A stretch of 64,000 bases of DNA from the NCBI RefSeq assembly GCF_000956525.1, contig NZ_JYIW01000026.1, positions 744,001 through 808,000 on the forward strand, written 5' to 3'. This document shows positions 57,983 to 64,000 of this stretch, piece after piece (position 1 is the first letter of the stretch; each line of letters opens with the position of its first letter). The notes under the pieces are model-generated. The model was not told the origin of the DNA and made no database searches. It worked only from the letters and a program-made list of their open reading frames with translations. A program made the translations under genes and the position numbers. This DNA is from Microbacterium oxydans. Its GTDB lineage: Bacteria; Actinomycetota; Actinomycetes; Actinomycetales; Microbacteriaceae.

Positions 57983-58978
57983 GTGCTGGAGACTCTCACT
58001 GTTCAGGATGCCGTAGAGCTCGCTGTCGTCGAACGCAGCGGCTTCGTCGAATCCCGCCATGCGGGCGCGGCGGTGGTGCTGTCACCGGATGGCGAGGTCA
58101 TCGCCCGGCACGGCAACCCCGATGCGCTGATCCTGCCGCGGTCGAGCCTGAAGCCGCTGCAGGCCGTGGCGTGCATCACTGCCGGGGCGGTGCTGGAGGG
58201 CGAGCAGCTCGCCCTGTCCACCGCGAGCCATGTCGGCACCGACCGGCACGCAGCGACCGTTCGCGACATGCTCACCGAAGGCGGCCTCACCGAGGACCAC
58301 CTCGCCTGTCCCCCTGCCTGGCCGACCGACACTGCAACCCGCGACGAGATGGTGCGCGAGCACGGCGCGCCGGAACGTATCCGCATGAACTGCTCGGGCA
58401 AGCACGCAGCCATGCTTCGCGCCTGTGTCGCGACCGGTTGGTCGACCGAGGGCTACCTCGACCCGGCGCACCCGCTGCAGGCGCATATCCGCGATGTCAT
58501 CGAGCGGCTGACCGGCGAGAAGATCGCGCACACTGCCATCGACGGCTGCGGTGCCCCGGTGCACGCCATCACGCTCACCGGGCTCACCCGTGCGATCCAC
58601 CGCATCGGCACGGCATCCGACCGTTCCCCCTTCGCCCTGCACCGCGTCGCCGGCTCGCTGGTCCGCGCCGTCCGCGAGAACCCCTGGACGATCGAGGGCC
58701 CCGGCCGTCCCGACACGGTCGCGATCGAGAAGCTCGGTGTCTTCACGAAGGGCGGCGCCGAGGGTGTCATGGTGATGGTCGCTCCGAACGGCACGACGGT
58801 CGGTCTGAAGATGCTCGACGGCTCCGCTCGCGCATCGACCCTCGTCGCTGCGACACTCCTCGCCCGCGCCGGCGCACTGAGCGATGCCGATGTCGCAGCG
58901 CTCGCCGAGGCGCTGCCGCTGTCGGTGCTCGGCGCCGGTGTCGAGGTCGGTCGTATCCGTCCGGGCAGCGGGATCTGA
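57983..58978 (+). CDS. L-asparaginase II family protein (PF06089)
   Basis: A 331-residue protein of the asparaginase II family (Rhizobium-type, not the classic E. coli fold). Landmarks are VERSGFVESRHAGAAVVL, SSLKPLQAVACI, NCSGKHAAMLRACV and DGCGAPVHAITL. It hydrolyses asparagine to aspartate, which aspA in this window could convert to fumarate. GTG 57983 is fixed by TAGGCT-N6. Confidence 0.9.
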   Translation: MLETLTVQDAVELAVVERSGFVESRHAGAAVVLSPDGEVIARHGNPDALILPRSSLKPLQAVACITAGAVLEGEQLALSTASHVGTDRHAATVRDMLTEGGLTEDHLACPPAWPTDTATRDEMVREHGAPERIRMNCSGKHAAMLRACVATGWSTEGYLDPAHPLQAHIRDVIERLTGEKIAHTAIDGCGAPVHAITLTGLTRAIHRIGTASDRSPFALHRVAGSLVRAVRENPWTIEGPGRPDTVAIEKLGVFTKGGAEGVMVMVAPNGTTVGLKMLDGSARASTLVAATLLARAGALSDADVAALAEALPLSVLGAGVEVGRIRPGSGI

Positions 58979-59023
58979 CCACAGGAACTGCCGGTCGGCG
59001 GATGACCGCCTGCTGACAGCACA

Positions 59024-61891
59024 TCATCTCGACTCGGTCCGCGAGGTGCGCTGACGCAGTTCACGCCTGGATCGAGCCGGGTGTGCGTGGTCGGCTCCTC
59101 GCGGGTCCGGCTGGGCAGGGTACGACTGCGTCGGAGCGAATGCGGGCAGGAAGACGCGCTGCGGGCTGTGATCCGCGCGCACAGCCCAGGCTCTGCCGGC
59201 GTGCGGAAGCGCGTAGGGAGGAAGTTCGCGCACGCCCGCGAGCTGCCGCAGATCGGTCGGGCTCTCCGCTCGGAACAGCAGGGACCCGTCCGCACGTGTG
59301 CGCTGCAGCATGGCGGGGTTCCTCTGCCAGCTCTCGACGTCGCCCACGATCAGTGTCGGCTCGTCGGAAGCCCGCGGCGTCTCACCGTTGACTGGGATCA
59401 CCGCGCACCGGGGGTACTCGGCTCGCAGTCGCAGCGCAACAGCGGCAGGACTCGCCGTCACGATGCCCGACGCACCGCTCGGTGGCTCCCACCGCAGCGC
59501 GACGTGCTCCGAGGCCTGCGCTGGCGCGGAATCCTCGATCCAGGCGATCTGCACCTCCCGCTCGCCGATCCGTGCGCGTCCGGGCGGGCGATCACGGAGG
59601 AATCCGGTCGCCTCACCGCCCGCCGCGAGATGCTCGACACGACTCGAGAACCGGAGCAGTGCGCGGCTCGGCAACGCGTCCAAGACTCGCCCGACCGGAC
59701 CTGACGCTTTCGCCGCGGTCACCACGAATGTCGTGCCTGTCGCCGATCGCAGCACCTGTTCGCAGCGCTGCAGGAAGGTCTGGGCGTAGTCCACGGGGAA
59801 GCCGGACACCAGCAGATCGAGGTCGTCGCACAAGACGAGAGGCTGTGGCGAATCGGCGCCCGCCGCCCAATTGGACAGGAGATCCCATGCGGCCTCTCGA
59901 TCCCCCGGCACCCACTGCGCGTCAGGGTACTGCGCCGCGAGCACCCGCAGCGCCGTCGTCCGCCCTGACGCCGACGCTCCCAGGATTCCGAGGCCACGGT
60001 CGACACCCAGTCGCAGCGTCTGGTCGGGTTGCCGCTGTTGCTCCGGCTCGTCCGCGCGCCCGAGGACGAGCGCATCCCCTGCAGCAGAGGCCCCGGAGAA
60101 CTCGTGCAACGGAAGCAGCACCGGCAGCGCAGGGAGCCAGGGACTGTGCGGCGCCTCCGCGTCCGCCCAGCGCCTCGCTGCATCGCGCAGAACCGCGTCA
60201 TCCGCTCTGGCCACTCTGATCGGTTGCGGGTCCGAATCCCGGGGGCGGCGGAGGAACCCGAGTCCGCGGGACTCGGCTCCGCCGGGGATCTCCGCCGCTG
60301 CGGTCGACCCGATCATGAGCCGGCTGTCCGGCGCATCCACCACGCGCAATGCGATCCGCAACGGGCAGTTGGCAGCGAGCGCGTCACGGATCACGCCGGA
60401 GGCGCGTTGGGTACCGAGGATCAGATGCAGACCGAGTGCACGCCCTCGCGCTGCGATATCGGTGAAGACGGACCCGAGGTCCGGATGCTCCTGCAGCAGC
60501 GCAGCGAACTCGTCGACCACGATGACGAGCCGCGGCATGGAGACCTCGCTCACGTCGCGCGCGCCAGCACTCGCGAGTACCGCTTCCCTTCTCCGGAGCT
60601 CTGCCCGCAGGCTGGACACACCCCGCCGAGCGCTCTCCTCATCGAGATCGGTGATCACGGCAGCAACCTGTCGCAGCGAACGCAATGGCTCGAAGGCCGT
60701 GCCGCCCTTGAAGTCGGCGAGCACGAAGTTCACGCGATCCGGTCCGTATGCCCGCGCGATCGCCGTCACCCAGGTCACGAGAAGTTCGCTCTTGCCCGCG
60801 CCCGTCATCCCGGTGACGATCGCGTGCGGACCGTCTCCGACGATGTCGACCACCGCATCCGCACGCGCACCCCTGCCGATCGCCACAGGCAATCCGTGTG
60901 CCACGGTTTCCTGCGCCAACTCGTCGAGCCTCACGGACGACGGGACACCGTCGTCCTCCTGGCCACGATGCATCCGGTCGAGCGCGATCGTCTCGAACTG
61001 CGCGCGCGACACCCCCTCCACGGCGACCGTGACAACCTCATCAGCGGTCCTGAGAGACGCAGCGCTCGGCTCGACGACGTCGATGACGGTGGCGACACCT
61101 GCCGGCACCTCGGACGCAGGAGGCAGCAGCCAGATCACCGCGTCGGCCTCGTACTCAGGGAGGTTCGCAGTCGCCGGAGACTCGGCATGCACGACGCCGA
61201 TCCGGAACGTGCCAGGACGCGCGCGAGCGGTGTGAGGGATCTGCGAGCTCAGGCCCGCGGCGGCAAGGTCACCGACGAGGGCCACCTGCGAGGGATCGAA
61301 CCGCAGACACAGCTGCACGAGTAACCCTCGAGCGACCGCGGCGGCGACAGGCAGCGGGCCCCGAATGCACACGCCGCCTCCGAGCGTGACGCGCACCGGC
61401 GCGTCTGCGATCGACCTGCACCGCCTCTCGAATCTCCGCTCACGCTCGCCGTCTCCCCCGCCGCTGCGGATGCCGCTGGGCACCGAGCCCCGCCCTATCA
61501 CGAGCTCGGTGTCGGCGTCCGGTGGTCGCAGTCCTCGAAGCGGCGGTTGAGCGATGCAGGTGGCGGCGTCCGGATATCGATGCCACATCCGGGCTCGGAG
61601 CCCCCGCTGTCTCCGGGCGAGCTCTTCTTCGGCGCGCACCCATGCGGCCTCGGTGTCAGCCTCGTTCGCTCGGCGTTCACGGCGTCTGACGCGCACGCCG
61701 TCGATCAACGACGCCGCGATCATCACCGGTCCGAGCACGGCGAAGCACAACGCGTACAGCGATCCCGTGACGAGCCACAGCACGACACCGGCCGCGACCG
61801 GGACGATTGCAGCGATGAACGGCAGCGGCGGTCGGCGAGTGGGTGCAGGAGCCGCTGGAAGCGGGATCGGCGAGGAGTCCATGCCGACCAT
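59024..61891 (-). CDS. FtsK/SpoIIIE-type ATPase, EccC-like
   Basis: About 955 residues. Two N-terminal helices (about 24-64) are followed by a basic coiled region and an N-terminal module, then two ATPase domains. The first has GMTGAGKSELLVTW (Walker A, about 365) and RLVIVVDEF (Walker B), with GTQRASGVI. The second is degenerate: GASASGRTTALRVL and PLVLCDDLD. This is the plan of type VII secretion motor EccC, but no WXG100 or other Ecc gene is visible. Start ATG 61891 or 61882; neither has a ribosome site. Confidence 0.85.
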   Translation of the reverse strand: MVGMDSSPIPLPAAPAPTRRPPLPFIAAIVPVAAGVVLWLVTGSLYALCFAVLGPVMIAASLIDGVRVRRRERRANEADTEAAWVRAEEELARRQRGLRARMWHRYPDAATCIAQPPLRGLRPPDADTELVIGRGSVPSGIRSGGGDGERERRFERRCRSIADAPVRVTLGGGVCIRGPLPVAAAVARGLLVQLCLRFDPSQVALVGDLAAAGLSSQIPHTARARPGTFRIGVVHAESPATANLPEYEADAVIWLLPPASEVPAGVATVIDVVEPSAASLRTADEVVTVAVEGVSRAQFETIALDRMHRGQEDDGVPSSVRLDELAQETVAHGLPVAIGRGARADAVVDIVGDGPHAIVTGMTGAGKSELLVTWVTAIARAYGPDRVNFVLADFKGGTAFEPLRSLRQVAAVITDLDEESARRGVSSLRAELRRREAVLASAGARDVSEVSMPRLVIVVDEFAALLQEHPDLGSVFTDIAARGRALGLHLILGTQRASGVIRDALAANCPLRIALRVVDAPDSRLMIGSTAAAEIPGGAESRGLGFLRRPRDSDPQPIRVARADDAVLRDAARRWADAEAPHSPWLPALPVLLPLHEFSGASAAGDALVLGRADEPEQQRQPDQTLRLGVDRGLGILGASASGRTTALRVLAAQYPDAQWVPGDREAAWDLLSNWAAGADSPQPLVLCDDLDLLVSGFPVDYAQTFLQRCEQVLRSATGTTFVVTAAKASGPVGRVLDALPSRALLRFSSRVEHLAAGGEATGFLRDRPPGRARIGEREVQIAWIEDSAPAQASEHVALRWEPPSGASGIVTASPAAVALRLRAEYPRCAVIPVNGETPRASDEPTLIVGDVESWQRNPAMLQRTRADGSLLFRAESPTDLRQLAGVRELPPYALPHAGRAWAVRADHSPQRVFLPAFAPTQSYPAQPDPRGADHAHPARSRRELRQRTSRTESR

Positions 61892-61941
61892 TCGACATGA
61901 CCGGTGGCGCTCCCGAGGGGAGCTTCCACAGGCCTCAGCTG

Positions 61942-62745
61942 TTATTCGGCGGTATCGGAGTCCGGGGAGGACGAGTCATCTGCGCCATCGACCTGCACGA
62001 TGATGAGGGTCACGTTGTCGCGGCCCCCGTTCTCGAGCGCCGCGGCGAGCATGGCGTCGACCGCCGGCCCCGGCTCGGCGTGCTCACGCAGGAAATGCTG
62101 GATGCCGTAGTCCGTGAGTTCTTTCGTCAGACCGTCGGAGCAGATGACGAAGCGGTCCCCCTGCTGGACGTCGATCGTCAGGTAGTCCGGCGGCGTCAGC
62201 TCGCTCGCCCCGACTGCCCGCGTGATCACGTTGCTGTAGGGGTGTCCCTCGGCCTCTTCCGGGCTCAGTTTCCCGGCGGCGATCAGCTCCTGCACGACCG
62301 AATGGTCGGTGGTGACCTGTACGAGGCGATCGTCACGCAGGAGATACACGCGCGAGTCGCCGATGTTCAACGACACCCACTGCGGCTGCTCCGCCTCGAG
62401 ATCGAGGAAGACGCCGGTGAGCGTGGTGCCGGTGCCCTCGTCGGTGGTCTCGGGGTGATCGGCGATGTCGGCCACCGCACGCTCGAGCGCATGCTCGATG
62501 GCCGGTCGCGTGACCGCACCGTCCGTGACGACGCCCTGCAGCCGGGTGACAGTGCTCTGACTGGCGATCTCGCCGCCGGCGTGCCCGCCCATGCCATCAG
62601 CGACGACGAACAAGGGATAGTCCGCGAGGAACGCGTCCTGGTTGTTGTCGCGCCGGCGCCCCTGATCGGTGACCCCCGCCCAGGACAGCAGCAGATGACG
62701 CTGCGCAACCGTGACGCTTCGCGTCGTCGTCGTCGTTTCAGCCAC
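61942..62745 (-). CDS. PP2C-family Ser/Thr protein phosphatase
   Basis: A 267-residue soluble PP2C. Metal-binding motifs are intact: RRRDNNQDAF, VADGMGGHAGG, SLNIGDSRVYLLR, CSDGLTKEL and GRDNVTLIIV. It probably reverses Ser/Thr kinase phosphorylation. Unlike mycobacterial PstP it has no membrane helix. GTG 62745 has GGAGG upstream. It is followed by the EccC-like gene, probably in one operon. Confidence 0.92.
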   Translation of the reverse strand: MAETTTTTRSVTVAQRHLLLSWAGVTDQGRRRDNNQDAFLADYPLFVVADGMGGHAGGEIASQSTVTRLQGVVTDGAVTRPAIEHALERAVADIADHPETTDEGTGTTLTGVFLDLEAEQPQWVSLNIGDSRVYLLRDDRLVQVTTDHSVVQELIAAGKLSPEEAEGHPYSNVITRAVGASELTPPDYLTIDVQQGDRFVICSDGLTKELTDYGIQHFLREHAEPGPAVDAMLAAALENGGRDNVTLIIVQVDGADDSSSPDSDTAE

Positions 62746-62820
62746 GTGCTGCCTCCGATGGGACTGCGGCCAGTCGGACGGACGCAGCATACTCACACAT
62801 CGTACTGGAACCCATCGGTC

Positions 62821-63804
62821 TCATACGCGAGCGCCCGGGTCCTCCGGCAACGGGAAAAGGGCATCGATCACGCGGAGATCGGAGGCGTCCGGCGTCCAGG
62901 CGGTTCCAGCCTCGGCGTTCGCCTCGACCTGCGCGGCCGAGGTCGCCCCGGCGATCACGCTGGAAACGAGGGGGTTCGCGAGCAGCCAGCCGAACGCCGC
63001 CTGCAGCATCGTGATGCCGCGCTCGTCGCAGAATCGCTGGAAGTCCTCGAGCGCCGCCCAGGGCGCGTCCTCCCACACGTGCCGACGGCTGGACATGATC
63101 CGACTCCCGGAGGGCCCGCCCTCACGGGTGAACTTTCCGGTCAGCAAGCCGTTGTGCAACGGGAAGAACGGGAAGAAGCCGAGGCCGTAGCGCTCGACCG
63201 CCGGGAGCACCTCACGCTCGGCGGCGCGCGCCAGGAGCGAGTAGTGGTTCTGCGCCGAGATGAATCGTCCGGTCGAACGCTGTCGCGAGACGAACTCGGC
63301 TTCGGCGATCTGCCAGCCGGAGAAGTTCGAGTGTCCGTAGTAGCGGATCTTGCCCTCGCGGACGAGTTCATCGAGCGCATCCGTCGTCTCAGCGATCGGC
63401 GTCTCCTGGTCGGGCAGGTGCAGCTGGTAGAGGTCGATCCAGTCGGTGCGCAGACGGCGTAGCGACTCCTCGACCGCACGACGGACGTAGCGCCGGGATC
63501 CGCGACCGGCGGGGAAGTCGTAGCCCATGTCACGCTCATGGCCGAACTTCGTCGCGAGGATCACTCGGTCACGCCGCCCCTCCAGCGCCTCCCCCATCAG
63601 GGTCTCGCTGGTGCCGGCGATCGCGCCGTACATGTCGGCGGTGTCCAGCAGCGTGATGCCGTTCGCGATCGCGGCGTCGATCACCTCGCGGGTGCCGTCG
63701 AGCGTCTCGGTGACGGTGCCCGCACGACCGAAGTTGTTGCAGCCGAGACCAGTGGGCGACACGAGGAGACCTGACGCGCCGACGCGGCGCTGCGACATGA
63801 CCAT
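62821..63804 (-). CDS. Aldo/keto reductase
   Basis: A 327-residue AKR barrel, NADPH-dependent. The active-site Asp/Tyr are in LDTADMYG, Lys in ILATKFGHERDM, and His in YQLHLPD. The cofactor region near the end reads SSVIAGATSAAQVEANAEA. Substrate unknown. ATG 63804 lies 7 bases after TAACGT. Confidence 0.9.
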   Translation of the reverse strand: MVMSQRRVGASGLLVSPTGLGCNNFGRAGTVTETLDGTREVIDAAIANGITLLDTADMYGAIAGTSETLMGEALEGRRDRVILATKFGHERDMGYDFPAGRGSRRYVRRAVEESLRRLRTDWIDLYQLHLPDQETPIAETTDALDELVREGKIRYYGHSNFSGWQIAEAEFVSRQRSTGRFISAQNHYSLLARAAEREVLPAVERYGLGFFPFFPLHNGLLTGKFTREGGPSGSRIMSSRRHVWEDAPWAALEDFQRFCDERGITMLQAAFGWLLANPLVSSVIAGATSAAQVEANAEAGTAWTPDASDLRVIDALFPLPEDPGARV

Positions 63805-63811
63805 GCGTTCC

Positions 63812-63817
63812 ACGTTA
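63812..63817 (-). promoter_or_regulatory. -10 hexamer TAACGT, near-leaderless AKR gene
   Basis: Minus-strand TAACGT, 7 bases, then ATG 63804. Confidence 0.4.
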
Positions 63818-63856
63818 GCCCAGCCGGGGCCTGCGTCGATGCCGCCGAGAACGCGA

Positions 63857-63886
63857 CAGGGCCCCCGACCGGAGTCGAGGGCCCTG
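63857..63886 (-). terminator. Terminator of the gene entering from the right edge
   Basis: CAGGGCCC (63857-63864) pairs with GGGCCCTG (63879-63886), with an inner CGAC/GTCG, 10 bases past the stop. Confidence 0.7.
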
Positions 63887-63896
63887 CTCACATCTC

Positions 63897-64000
63897 TCAG
63901 GCCGGAGGCTGAGTGGGGTTGGTCGGCGGTGCCGGCGGAGCAGCCGGAGGAGCCGGCGGCGTCGTGGGCGGTGCCGGCGGGGCTGCCGGCGGAACCGGAG
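63897..64000 (-). CDS. C-terminal Pro/Ala-rich tail of a protein (partial)
   Basis: Only the last 34 residues lie in the window: alternating PPAAPPAPP and PPTTPPAPP blocks, ending TNPTQPPA before TGA. Such tails occur on FHA, von Willebrand or secreted proteins near PP2C genes in actinobacteria, but the identity cannot be told from this fragment. Confidence 0.6.
   Translation of the reverse strand, partial: PVPPAAPPAPPTTPPAPPAAPPAPPTNPTQPPA

Overview
The window is a chromosomal segment from a high-GC actinobacterium, most likely a Microbacteriaceae member close to Microbacterium. This rests on the very high GC3, the EfeUOB iron-uptake operon, the CE1758/CE1759 luciferase-like monooxygenase pair, and an actinobacterial housekeeping backbone: rpsO, ribF-truB, rbfA-infB-ylxR-nusA, proS, ispG, M50 protease, dxr. 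The genus is an inference. I see no rRNA, tRNA, CRISPR array, insertion sequence or prophage. The DNA is densely coding and no gap without a gene exceeds about 230 bases.

Layout. 1-8.1 kb: a C4-dicarboxylate transporter (cut by the window edge) divergent from its two-component system; an FAD oxidoreductase; the luciferase-like monooxygenase/FMN reductase pair; a membrane acyltransferase and a serine hydrolase. 8.1-11.6 kb: efeU-efeO-efeB behind an iron-box-like palindrome. 11.7-18.7 kb: a 2-oxoglutarate oxygenase, a membrane protein/winged-helix regulator pair with tandem operators, rpsO, an MFS exporter behind a tiny upstream ORF, YceI, FKBP and PrsW. 18.7-25.1 kb: an FAH hydrolase, aspA, a reductase/TetR pair, a phosphodiesterase, and a Pit phosphate transporter with a PHO-box-like repeat. 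25.2-33.7 kb: oligopeptidase B, pfkA, a SNF2 helicase, and a truB-orf-orf-ribF operon. 33.8-44.6 kb: mutY, a large LuxR regulator, rbfA, infB, ylxR, nusA, a LOG-family protein and proS. 44.6-55.4 kb: a PEP-mutase-like protein, an RNB nuclease, an AlaX-like protein, ispG, a tryptophan-attenuated trpE-trpG fusion, an M50 site-2 protease, a Mur ligase and dxr. 55.5-64 kb: an FKBP lipoprotein, an acyltransferase, OsmC, asparaginase, an EccC-like FtsK/SpoIIIE ATPase, a PP2C phosphatase, an aldo/keto reductase and the Pro-rich tail of a further gene.

The most consistent signal is transcriptional. About twenty genes have a TANNNT hexamer exactly 6 (rarely 7) bases before the start codon, the arrangement of leaderless mRNAs. 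It fixes many start codons, including GTG starts. It also places the trp leader peptide at the very 5' end of its transcript, and an 8-codon ORF at the 5' end of the MFS transcript, overlapping the MFS start by GTGA. Regulatory palindromes are plentiful at the other promoters: dctA/citA-like, LLM, efeU, yceI, the membrane protein/winged-helix pair, TetR and pit.

No wholly novel multi-gene system is evident. The best leads are the MFS upstream ORF, the ATTC-N4-GAAT motif shared by the LLM and yceI promoters, an intergenic CTCAGCGCCCGG repeat, the solitary EccC-like ATPase, and a Mur ligase with an altered amino-acid-binding motif.
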